Below the pieces are notes generated by a model. It saw only the letters and a program-made list of their open reading frames with translations, was not told where the DNA came from and searched no databases. Below are positions 37,301 to 45,389 of a stretch of 64,000 bases of DNA, piece by piece (position 1 is the stretch's first letter; each line of letters starts with the position of its first letter). Source of the stretch: Bactericera cockerelli (lineage: Eukaryota; Arthropoda; Insecta; Hemiptera; Triozidae); NCBI GenBank assembly GCA_024516035.1, contig CM044964.1:5289160-5353159 (forward strand), given 5' to 3'. The translations under genes were made by a program, and so were the position numbers.

Positions 37301-37502
37301 TGCGAAGCGGCGGGTGCCACCCGCTAGTTATAGGTATATTGTGCGATTGTGCCCCCCCAGTACAAGAGGGCTATATCCGCGCATGCCATGCCTCGGCCCG
37401 CTAGTATCTGATATGTATTAGAAATTGGAATTTCTTTCTTGCCACATGAAACATTGATCCCTCTTGACGCAAACCATAATACAAAGTGTATTTTTGCGAC
37501 CA

Positions 37503-37503
<1 letters not shown>

Positions 37504-37559
<56 letters not shown>
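37504..37559. repeat. 56-base poly-A run
   Basis: On the gene strand this is a poly-T run about 15 bases inside intron 1 of the M14-like gene. It may be the remnant of a retroposed tail; its length is probably approximate. Confidence 0.95.
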
Positions 37560-37560
<1 letters not shown>

Positions 37561-37574
37561 GAAAACAAGTTTAC

Positions 37575-37952
37575 CATCAGAGCGTATCCAACCGCATCAT
37601 CACCATCTATATTCGCCACGAACTTAAACATTGGCTTTAACAACTCTCTCTTTTTCTGTACATTGTGGCTGATCTGTACTGCCCAGATTGTCTTATTGTC
37701 CACAGCACTTGGCTTTGAAAGTGGTCTCGCTCTCACAATGTCACCATAGTTGCGTTCCAATTCCTTTATGAGACCTTCCAGCTCCTGTAAATCCAAATAC
37801 TGGTCAAGTTTTATTGTTTGGTTTTTACCAACAACTATAGTCCCGCTTAGGATATCGTCGTGTTGATTCGGTACCGAAACAGCGTTTTTTCGAGGAGATG
37901 TAGAGGAACAAACCGATGCCAAAAGCAATGCCATGAAAATACGTGAAACCAT
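37575..37952 (-). CDS. M14 carboxypeptidase-like pseudoenzyme, exon 1, secreted
   Basis: The start was chosen at the Met at 37952 because it opens a signal peptide (MVSRIFMALLLASVCSS); an upstream in-frame Met at 38009 would bury it. The exon is 126 codons, ending at donor GTAAAC (GT at 37574-37573), phase 0. It reads LDQYLDLQELEGLIKELE, then KTIWAVQISHNV and KPMFKFVANIDGDDAVGYAL. In active M14B enzymes the last part is VANMHGDEAVG, where His and Glu bind zinc. Here they are Asp116 and Asp119. With Lys in exon 3, all three zinc ligands are lost, so the product is predicted not to be a zinc peptidase. Splice sites and frame are intact, which argues against a simple dead pseudogene. The paralogue at 6538-7415 shares this exon. 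Confidence 0.85.
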
Positions 37953-38287
37953 ATTCAATGACTTACAGAAAGTTTGTGAGTAACACACTCGTCGTGGTAA
38001 CTCAATCATATTTTTCTACCGATTTTCGTGACGTACTGGATTGTGTGGTACAGATGTGCACTCTTCAGTACCGGTTGACAGAATTGAGCTCTGTGAATTT
38101 TTGTTGAATAGAAAAATATGTCTTCCAACAGAACTGGAAGCATCCTGAACTGAATGTCTTTATAAATATCATGGATAGAGCTTAAATTATAAAATATTAT
38201 AAACCAGATAAAATTTATTTTGTTTTCTTTTTGGTATAGGCTTTCTTTTTTTTTGGCAGTACTCTCAGTGGAGTGAGCTCTTCCACC
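37953..38287. other. Upstream flank of the M14-like gene
   Basis: Likely holds the 5' UTR and promoter of the minus-strand gene. No TATA or initiator could be assigned with confidence. Confidence 0.4.
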
Positions 38288-38480
38288 CAACTATAAAGGG
38301 TTGGGTGGAAGAGATTGCCTTAGGCAATAACCCCGCCCTTTAGTTAGGACATATAATATATATTTTCTTTTTTTTTTTCTTTTTTATATTATTAATATTG
38401 TCAAATTTATATTTGATTTTTACCATTATTTGTCTGTATAAAAATATAGGTTCTACTAATAAGGAGTCTCTAAATAAATC
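38288..38480 (+). repeat. LINE-tail repeat, intact copy
   Basis: Reads GGGTTGGGTGGAAGAGATTG, CCTTAGGCAATAACCCCGCC, CTTTAGTTAGG, then a T-rich stretch with TATTGTCAAATTTATATTTG and TAGGTTCTACTAATAAGGAG. It serves as the empty-site reference for the MITE at 420-1306. Confidence 0.75.
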
Positions 38481-38582
38481 AATAGAGTCAGTTTTCATCC
38501 TTAATTTCTAATCTTTCATTTCTTTTTATCCCCGACGCTTTTTTTTCTTATTCATAATCATATGTAAAGACCATTCGTCATA

Positions 38583-38858
38583 TATAATAAAATCAAAGAT
38601 TCAAACTTCAAGAGATGGTCTCTCTCAAGTATTTCACTTGAGTGTCCCTGTGGTGATCCCCTATCTGTTCTTCACATCGTAAACGAATGTCATACAACTT
38701 TTAATGTAAACCGCCAATCATATGACCTAAAACCACCTTCACTGGACTCTACCAGTGAAATGAACTCACTGTTGTTTTTTTCTAAGAAGTATCAACATCC
38801 TTCACCTCATGTAGACCTTGAGAGGACTGGCACGAACGACCATACAATAATTCGTTAA
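38583..38858 (+). pseudogene. LINE ORF2 C-terminal fragment with CCHC-like knuckle
   Basis: A frame with no ATG, too short to stand out as an ORF, reads FKRWSLSSISLECPCGDPLS then VLHIVNECHTTFNVNRQSYD and ends at a stop at 38856-38858. CPCG...HIVNEC is the C-x-C / H-x4-C knuckle found at the end of many LINE reverse transcriptases. It is 5'-truncated, without RT motifs. Confidence 0.6.
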
Positions 38859-38966
38859 AGTACCTAATTGGAAAAACAAGTATTTCAACCAATTACAGAT
38901 GAAAATCCAAATGTTCACAAACAACTGTTCGCTACCTAATTACTAATTATTTATTTTTGTTACTAG

Positions 38967-39170
38967 TGCACTGGTAGTCAAATGGTTAACGCGCTAGTCT
39001 GGTAATTCAGGTAGTGTAGGGATCCGTTGGTTCGAATCCCACGCAGTGCATGATTTTTTTCTTCATTAATTTGAGTTTGTGACCACATAATAATAAGACT
39101 CTGGCTGTATGGAATGGCCTTGCCTACCAATGCCAGAAAAAGAATAAAAAAATAAAAAAAAATCATAAGA
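38967..39170 (+). mobile_element. tRNA-derived SINE (family C), plus orientation
   Basis: Head GTGCACTGGTAGTCAAATGG with TTAACGCGCTAG (A box) and B box GGTTCGAATCCC; body GAGTTTGTGACCACATAATA, ATAAGACTCTGGCTG. The tail is degenerate compared with the minus copies at 41308 and 55798. Confidence 0.8.
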
Positions 39171-39339
39171 CTCTGAGGGCTATTCCTTCAAAGCTTTGAG
39201 CATTAATTTCGCATGGTTTTAATTGGTTGAAGGAATAAAGAATTATTCACAATGGTCATAGAGGTCGAGTAGAGACTTTCAAGTCCCATGCGGTACTCGG
39301 GATTTAAAAAGAATCCAGACCTCTGGTTGTTCCCCCTGT

Positions 39340-39741
39340 CGTAAGAGGCGACTAACCGGAACCAACCCTGATCAAACTAGCTAGCTGACGGAGTCAAAGG
39401 GCTTTTTTTTTTCTTTTTTTCTCCTGCTTAAAGTTGTGCAAGTCCCCCTCCCATTGATTTTGTATATACCCCCCCCCCCCCTGTAATCCTATTTTTTATA
39501 TTGTACATATTTTTTTTTTGTTTGTTTGTTTTTTTTTTAATTATTTATTATCTTTTTAATTTATCTTTATGTTATTTGTTTTAATCAAGGGTGGTGTGTA
39601 AGAGAATGCCGTTGGCATTAGCACCGCCCTTGATCAAGTTTTGTTTTATTTCAATTCTATGTAAATATTCTATGTACCTACTTTATTGTAAATAAAACTT
39701 GATCCAACATGTTTAATAATAATAATAATAATAATAACAAC
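39340..39741 (+). mobile_element. LINE 3' UTR remnant ending in (AAT)n
   Basis: Begins near TCGTAAGAGGCGACTAACCG, then a T-rich stretch, then GAATGCCGTTGGCATTAGCA, CCGCCCTTGATCAAGTTTTG and AATAAAACTTGATCCAACAT, ending in (AAT)n at 39716-39735. The final 130 bp recurs at 51181-51310 and in part at 51143. No coding frame belongs to it here. Confidence 0.6.
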
Positions 39742-41300
39742 ACAGTAGGCATGCAATTCAATATTGAAAAATGCGCCACAATCAACATAAATCATGGAAA
39801 AGTGACAAATGATTCAATATAGTTATCCCAAGAAACGCATACAAATATACCTATTATGAATGCAAACGAACAGTATAAATATCTTGGAATCCATGAAAAT
39901 CAAAAACTCAATCATACCCAACTGAAATCTCAATTCACTGAAGACTACAAAAAAAGGATAACCAAGCTCCTCAATTCAAAACTGAACGGAAAAAATATGA
40001 TTCGTGCAATCAACAGTTATGCTATACCAACTTTGATTTATTCATTTGGCATTGTTAAGTGGAGCGAAACTGACCTTGAAAACTTGGATATCCTAACAAG
40101 AACCTTGTTAACTAAATTTAGAATGTTACACCCCAACTCGTGTGTTGAAAGATTATACCTGTCACGAGAAGAAGGAGGCAGAGGATTGATTAATATTAAA
40201 ATGATGTGCATGAAAATCGAAATAAATATGGAGAAACACTTAAAAAGTAGTCAGGATAATATCATGAAGAAGATCATAGAAATTGACTGTAAATACACCC
40301 CACTCAATCTAAAAAGTGACACAATAGCAAAAAATGTTATGGATAAGGAAACACTCAATGAGCAGTGGAGATCGAAAGCCCTACATGGAAGATATCCAAA
40401 ATTTCTAGATAATCAACAGATCGATAAGAAAATGTCAACTGAGTATAACCGTACTGGATATCTTTATGCAGAAACAGAAGGCTTCATCTCAGCCATTCAA
40501 GATAAAGTCATCCGAACCCGCAATTATGAAAAGAATATCTTGAAAATAGATGTAATCGATAAATGCCGCAAATGTCAAAAAAATAATGAGACCATAGAAC
40601 ATATATTGGGAGGGTGCTCTGCACTAGCCGATACTGTTTATTTAAGTAGGCACAACCAAGTCGCCAAGATAGTCCATCAAGAACTGGCAAAAAAGCACGA
40701 ACTCATTAGTGATCCTCCCCCAACCTACAAGTACACACCAGAACCCGTGCTAGAATCAAGAACTCACTTACTCTACTGGGACCAAACAATTCTAACTGAT
40801 AGAACCGTAGCCCACAACAGACCGGACTTGATCTACATCAATAAACAAGAGAAAACAGGTCTAATGATAGATATAGCTGTCCCTTTGACCCACAACATCA
40901 CAAAAACAGAAACAGAAAAAATCAGTAAATACGAAGACCTTAAAGAGGATATGAAGAAGACGTGGAAATTAAAATCAATCAAAATAATACCAATAGTAAT
41001 GTCAAGTGAAGGTGTGACTTCATATAATTTCCTGAAAAACATTGAAATGGTTGGCATCCGGAAATCAGTGAAATGGAATATTCAGAAAAGTGTCATCTTG
41101 CAATCCTGCCATCTAGTCCGAAAATTTTTAAGTTCTCAGTAATTTTTTTTTTTTTTTTTTTTTTTCCCCCCAATAAATTTTAATACTTATTGTCCAAGTT
41201 TATGTGAGAAAGTATGAATTTACTCCTCACATAAACTAAGAAAAACTGTAAATGAAAATACAAGTATCTCCTTCATAATAATAAAAGGGCTCATAATAAT
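39742..41300 (+). mobile_element. 5'-truncated R2/R4-type LINE
   Basis: Starts within the RT domain directly after the (AAT)n tail of the preceding element; the first codons (GMQFNIEKCATININHGK) are broken by a stop before the long frame at 39856. A 3' UTR follows the stop at 41142, with a T run and ending in (ATA)n at about 41285-41305. It is embedded among SINEs and not in rDNA. Confidence 0.75.
39856..41142 (+). CDS. LINE C-terminal ORF: thumb, CCHC knuckle, restriction-like endonuclease
   Basis: 428 residues, the C-terminal part of a non-LTR retrotransposon polyprotein. Residues 1-70 follow the RT palm (EQYKYLGI, IPTLIYSFGIVKWS). Residues 97-115 contain the RLYLSREEGGRGL signature of this group. 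A CCHC knuckle lies at 237-254 (C237, C240, H249, C254). It is followed by a restriction-like endonuclease core, RPDLIY at 322-327 and D339 in MIDIAVP, then KISKYEDLK at 355-363. This architecture is known from the R2/R4/Dong/NeSL LINEs, which nick DNA with a PD-(D/E)XK-type nuclease and not an AP endonuclease. The frame is fully open, so the copy is young, but the catalytic RT motifs are missing upstream, so it cannot act alone. Confidence 0.8.
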   Translation: MNANEQYKYLGIHENQKLNHTQLKSQFTEDYKKRITKLLNSKLNGKNMIRAINSYAIPTLIYSFGIVKWSETDLENLDILTRTLLTKFRMLHPNSCVERLYLSREEGGRGLINIKMMCMKIEINMEKHLKSSQDNIMKKIIEIDCKYTPLNLKSDTIAKNVMDKETLNEQWRSKALHGRYPKFLDNQQIDKKMSTEYNRTGYLYAETEGFISAIQDKVIRTRNYEKNILKIDVIDKCRKCQKNNETIEHILGGCSALADTVYLSRHNQVAKIVHQELAKKHELISDPPPTYKYTPEPVLESRTHLLYWDQTILTDRTVAHNRPDLIYINKQEKTGLMIDIAVPLTHNITKTETEKISKYEDLKEDMKKTWKLKSIKIIPIVMSSEGVTSYNFLKNIEMVGIRKSVKWNIQKSVILQSCHLVRKFLSSQ

Positions 41301-41507
41301 AATAACACTCTTTAGTGGAAGGTAACCACCAGGCGAGGTTAATGCAGCATTTTCTACCACCTTACCCTCAGAGTCTTATTATTATTTGGTCACAAACTAA
41401 AATAAATGAGGAAAAATTCATGCACATGGTTGGGATTCGAACTAACGGAACCCTACGCTACCTGGATAACCAGCCTAGCGCCTTAAACACTTGACTACCA
41501 GTGCATA
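41301..41507 (-). mobile_element. tRNA-derived SINE (family C), minus orientation
   Basis: From ACTCTTTAGTGGAAGGTAAC through CTTATTATTATTTGGTCACA, TTGGGATTCGAAC and GACTACCAGTGCAT. It abuts the (ATA)n tail of the preceding LINE, so its own AT-rich tail may be shared with it. Confidence 0.8.
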
Positions 41508-41637
41508 TTACGCAAGGCTTCAACAGGATTACGCAGAAAAAAAACCAAAAGCCCCCACGATGGTGGGTCCTGCATGTGATGCACTTACATTATGTGGGCC
41601 GAGACTGGGAATAGCAGGACAATGCTTCAAAAATGCT

Positions 41638-41933
41638 TTAACACGTTCGTTACCAAGCCAATTTTTTCAAGTTTTACGTAGGGACCAGGCGGTTAAGTCG
41701 TTGTTGCATCCTGGGTACCAAAATGATTTTTTTTGCATATTTGGCATCGTATTTGTACAAGAATCGATGCTATATCTGTTCTAATACTAACAATTAACCT
41801 ACCTCAAAAAGGCGATATATGGATGTCCGGTCCCTCGTTAAAATTTTGATAACGGTCACATACATGTGTGTTTCGGTCCCAAAGAAAAACACAAAAACAT
41901 CCACTTATGGCCGTTCGGTAACGAACGTGTTAA
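41638..41933. mobile_element. piggyBac-like MITE, 288 bp, TTAA target
   Basis: TTAA at 41638-41641 is followed by CACGTTCGTTACC (41642-41654). The exact inverse GGTAACGAACGTG (41917-41929) is followed by TTAA (41930-41933). A TTAA duplication with CAC-starting termini is typical of the piggyBac superfamily. There is no coding capacity. Confidence 0.85.
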
Positions 41934-41967
41934 TTAGTTTTACAACAAAGGAACCGTACTGCAGCCA

Positions 41968-42215
41968 GCCTCCATGGCGTAATGGTTGTGACTACTGCTC
42001 GTAGTCCAGAGGTCTCGAGTTCGACTCCCGGTTGGGGCAGACTTTTCGAAAAAAATTCTGTCCCTTCGAAACACGTGAGGCTGGCACTTCCGGCCCTACC
42101 CAGGCTGGGTGAAGTTAATGTGGGTAGCTGGCACGATTCCCAGCAATTGGAGGGTGACACCCCTGTCGTAATCAGGACGTTAAAACCGAATGGGATCGTT
42201 GGCGTTAGTAAGGCC
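41968..42215 (+). mobile_element. tRNA-derived SINE (family A)
   Basis: Head CCTCCATGGCGTAATGGTTG, B box GAGTTCGACTCCC; body GTGAGGCTGGCACTTCCGGC, CCTACCCAGGCTGGGTGAAG, GGGTAGCTGGCACGATTCCC; 3' part CGTTGGCGTTAGTAAGGCC. It matches the copies at 34535 and 53620. Confidence 0.85.
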
Positions 42216-42560
42216 AAACGCCAACGATTTTTATGGACCTATAAAAAACGTGCACCACCAACCTTAATCATGAGGTTGACCAATGCCGACCTCAATAGCA
42301 ACATAAGGAAATATGGGATAAAGGCAAGGGAGATAATAATATAGTCATGTACCTACACAAGCTGTACTGAGTTTTGGATTTGTGTATCAAACCTTCCAAA
42401 ATAAAGCTTCCATTGTAACAAAAAGTCGTGTGCTGGGCATTCCAATTAATTCCAATCTTTATTTTATGAACATTTGATAATTTTGAATCGCCCATTTCCA
42501 TATTCAATCGAGTGCCATTATCTCTCATTATTCCCAATTTTTAATGCTCTCCCCATCCCC
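42216..42560. other. Intergenic
   Basis: No supported feature. It includes CCAACGATTTTTATGG, probably the end of the preceding SINE. Confidence 0.5.
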
Positions 42561-42842
42561 CATTTATTTCTCTTTCCCTCCATCCCTCTTTTTCTGTCTC
42601 TCTCTTTTGCATTGTTTGCATTATTTATCTATATCTACCTGAATTTGAATAGCCCTCATTCCCTTTTAATATCTCCTTCAATTCCCAGTATCAGTTTCCC
42701 CTCTCACACATGTATCTTTTTCTCTCCCTCTCTCTCTCCCTCTCTCCTCTCTCTTTCTCTCTCCCTCTCTCCTCTCTCTTTCTCTCTCTCTCCCTCTCTC
42801 TTTTCTCCCTCACTCTCTCTCTCTATCTCTCTCTCCTTTTTT
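42561..42842. repeat. (CT)n pyrimidine-rich tract
   Basis: Pyrimidine-biased from 42561 and almost pure CT from 42715 to 42840. Serine/leucine-rich frames across it are artefacts. Confidence 0.9.
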
Positions 42843-43250
42843 ATTCCTTTATTAGTAATAATAAAAATGTTCTCTAATTGTCTATCCTTTTGCTTTATGC
42901 TAACCCTGTATAATGCACATGATACACAAAAAGTAGGTACATACCCAAAGCTACAAGAGAATGTCGAAATTAAAAAAAATACACATTTCTCTCTATATTT
43001 CCTCATTCTCTCATCCTTTTCCTTCAAACCATTTTTTTTTTTCTCTATATCAGTTTGGATTTTTTCAATTTGTTGTAGGGCTCTAAATATGACCTCTATT
43101 TCAATATGTCATCCCTGCCCATATTGTATGCCGTCGGCTTGACTCACATCATTCATGAAATATACATCTAAATGCAAATAGAAACTGATTTATATTCTGA
43201 AATAAATGTAGTATACAAATGAATTATTTATGTTGTCATATTCTATTCCG

Positions 43251-43370
43251 TCCTGATAGCTCATTGGTCAAGGCGTCGGTCTTATAATCCAGAGGTCGCG
43301 GGTTCGAAAACCAGCCGAGATATGACAAGGAATACCTACCATTTGGAATCTTGACCACTTAAATCTCGGT
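43251..43370 (+). mobile_element. tRNA-derived SINE (family B), short copy
   Basis: Head TCCTGATAGCTCATTGGTCA, B box GGGTTCGAAAACC, close CCGAGATATGACAAGG, body TACCATTTGGAATCTTGACC. The 3' half is lost. Confidence 0.75.
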
Positions 43371-43656
43371 ATAACAGTAAAAATTTAGAGTATTAAAATT
43401 ATGATTAACACAAATATGATAGGTATATGAGGAACATAATACATTATGCACACCACCCAGTATAGGCATTATGGTGAACATAATACATTATGCACGCCGT
43501 CCTGTCATGGTGCCATCAGCAAAAACTGACAGGGCCAAATTTTCCTCATAGGGCATCCAAATCTACCACGGACTTTTAACCCCTGAATTGGGCGTTTGGG
43601 TTTTTTTGACCCAATACATAGAATAGTTATAACTAAGAAAATATGATCTTGAAAAA
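43371..43656. other. Intergenic
   Basis: A short direct repeat GAACATAATACATTATGCAC occurs at about 43432 and 43475. Nothing else is recognised. Confidence 0.5.
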
Positions 43657-43902
43657 TCTCTATATATAAAACAGAAAAAAGGACTACCTACCTATGTTTG
43701 TTTTTCCGGAGTTGTTTACCCAAAATGGTAAGAGATAGCGAAAAATGTCTCAGAGTTGACCCCCCCAAAACCATTATCGCTTTGTCCAGAAAAATTCAAA
43801 GGTTCAATAAAAAGTTCAAAAAGGCATTGCTGTCCAGCAGTACGGCCATGCCTTAGTAAATTTGAAATTTAGTCCCGTTGCAAAGCACGGGCAAACAGCT
43901 AG
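43657..43902 (+). mobile_element. Short non-autonomous Helitron, 246 bp
   Basis: Starts TCTCTATATATAAAACAG after an A. It ends with the hairpin CCCGTTGCAAAGCACGGG, eight bases, then CTAG and a T. Both ends fit Helitron rules. There is no coding capacity. Confidence 0.85.
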
Positions 43903-43911
43903 TAATAAATA

Positions 43912-44145
43912 ATAATACTCTTTAGTGGAAGGTAATCACCAGGCAAGGTTAATACTTAAAGCATTTTCTAACACCTAACTTTCAGAGTCTTCTTATTATG
44001 TGGTCATGTACTCAAAATAATGAAGAAAATTTTATCTAACGGATCCCGACGAAGTTTTGAATACAAATTTTTGTCACCGCGGGGGTTCGAACCCGGAACC
44101 TTCCTCATGGCAAGCGAGTGCTTAACCACTGAGCTACTCGTGCGG
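43912..44145 (-). mobile_element. Chimeric tRNA-derived SINE: family C body with a different tRNA head
   Basis: The first part (ACTCTTTAGTGGAAGGTAAT, CAGAGTCTTCTTATTATGTG) is the family C body. The head, however, is the inverse of GAGTAGCTCAGTGGTTAAGC with B box GGGTTCGAACCC, unlike the other family C heads and similar to the tRNA-like piece at 58140. Confidence 0.75.
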
Positions 44146-44221
44146 TTTACATTAATACATTCTGAATCTACAGAACTCCGAAACGACGATACCAAATGAC
44201 TTGAAATTTGAACCATTTGTC

Positions 44222-44233
44222 ATGTGAGGTCGT
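44222..44233. repeat. Target-site duplication of the RTE-like LINE, left copy
   Basis: ATGTGAGGTCGT, repeated exactly at 47689-47700 on the other side of the element. Confidence 0.8.
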
Positions 44234-44245
44234 CATCATCAATCT

Positions 44246-45226
44246 CTAAAGGTCAAACCTTGTTGTGATTGCCATACGCCATGTCTCTCTGTCGGATGCT
44301 TTCCTCTTCAGTTGTTCATATGATCGGCAGTTTGTTTGATTGTAGAGGTCTTTAAAATAAGATTGTCTTGGGCGGCCTCTTGGTCTTCTTCCCATTATTT
44401 TTCCTTCAAAGATGTTGGTGATGAAGTTGTTATGTCTAATAACGTGTCCTATTAATGTACCTTTTCTTTTTACGATACACTCCATCAAGCTTCTTTTCTC
44501 ATTTACTTCTAATAGTACTTCTTCATTTGTTTTCTTTTCTATCCACTTTGTCTTTGTCATCTTCCTCCACATCCACATCTCTGCTGCTTCCAATCTCTTC
44601 TTCTCATACTCTCCCATAGTCCATGCTTCACAACCATACGTCAACACACTCCACACAAAAGTTTTTATGAATTTCTTTTTTGTTTCTAGGTTAAGATGCT
44701 TGCTGGTGAGGAGGTTGTATTTCTTTTGAAAAGCTTGTTTTGCTATTACAATTCTTCTTTTTATGTCACTTCTCGATTTACTATCAGCTGTTACTATACT
44801 ACCTAGATAACAAAATTCCTTTACTTGTTCCAATTTCTGATTTCCGATTTTGATGTTTGCAGGTAGGTTTCCATTCTTATCTATTGCCATACATTTGGTT
44901 TTATTGGCATTTATCTTGAGTTTATAGTGGTTTAGTCTATTGGACAGCACTTCCAACATATAGTTCATGTCACTTTCTGAGTCGGATAGAAGGACTACAT
45001 CATCAGCAAAACGTATACAGTGGATATGTTGTCCGTTTATTGTTATACCTGGCGTTTCACTTTTCATATCGTTCATGGCATTTTCTATAAAAAGATTGAA
45101 TAGGTAAGGTGATAGGGGACATCCTTGTCGTACTCCTCTTCTTATTTTAGCTACTGCTTTTGATCCATTAATGTCTATGATGGTAGTTTGTTCTTTGTAT
45201 AGGTTTAAAATCAGTCTTCTATCTCT
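44246..45226 (-). CDS. RTE-like LINE: RT palm/thumb and C-terminal region
   Basis: Open after the stop at 45227. It starts RDRRLILNLYKEQTTIIDIN, then GVRQGCPLSPYLFNLFIE (RT motif of the fingers/palm), then IRFADDVVLLSDSES with the catalytic FADD. It continues to FCYLGSIVTADSKSRSDIKR, LTYGCEAWTM, the KMTKTKW and IGHVIRHNN stretches and the basic GRRPRGRPRQSYFKD, the usual C-terminal order of RTE proteins. The part from the Met at 45076 alone is 276 residues. It is non-functional alone because it lacks the fingers and endonuclease. Confidence 0.85.
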   Translation of the reverse strand, partial: RDRRLILNLYKEQTTIIDINGSKAVAKIRRGVRQGCPLSPYLFNLFIENAMNDMKSETPGITINGQHIHCIRFADDVVLLSDSESDMNYMLEVLSNRLNHYKLKINANKTKCMAIDKNGNLPANIKIGNQKLEQVKEFCYLGSIVTADSKSRSDIKRRIVIAKQAFQKKYNLLTSKHLNLETKKKFIKTFVWSVLTYGCEAWTMGEYEKKRLEAAEMWMWRKMTKTKWIEKKTNEEVLLEVNEKRSLMECIVKRKGTLIGHVIRHNNFITNIFEGKIMGRRPRGRPRQSYFKDLYNQTNCRSYEQLKRKASDRETWRMAITTRFDL

Positions 45227-45229
45227 CTA

Positions 45230-45389
45230 ATCTAATTGTCCTTGTTTCAGTGTTTTAAATAACATTTTCCAGTCGATCTTGTTAAAAGCCTCTTCCAGAT
45301 CGATGAACGTGGCATAAGTTGTTCTGTTGTATTCTATTCTTCTATCAAGTATTTTTCTGAGACGCTTCACGTGTTCCTCTACCTTTCCT
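45230..45389 (-). CDS. RTE-like LINE: RT middle segment between frameshift and stop
   Basis: Reads VKRLRKILDRRIEYNRTTYA then TFIDLEEAFNKIDW, the RT A motif (F-x-D-x-x-x-A-F), and ends at QGQLD before the in-frame TAG. It joins the upstream frame after a roughly 1-bp loss near 45362-45368. Confidence 0.8.

Larger units (their letters stand above)
36127..37327 (+). mobile_element. Non-autonomous Helitron in intron 1
   Basis: Begins TCTTAATAATATATAAATG after an A and ends with the hairpin GCGGGT-GCC-ACCCGC followed immediately by CTAG, then T. This is the hallmark of a Helitron inserted between A and T without target duplication. Length 1201 bp. The interior has a 72-bp tandem array (36411-36697), a second array of about 190 bp period (36820-37230) and a GT microsatellite with a G run. 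There is no Rep/helicase frame. A truncated sister with the same 5' end lies at 5421-5578. Confidence 0.85.

Noticed and set aside
42474..43142. 222-residue Ser/Leu/Pro-rich frame
   Set aside because: Most of it is a (CT)n tract, with no domain and no supporting signals.
43657..43902. Target duplication around the short Helitron
   Set aside because: The A and T flanks are the split target itself; Helitrons do not duplicate it.
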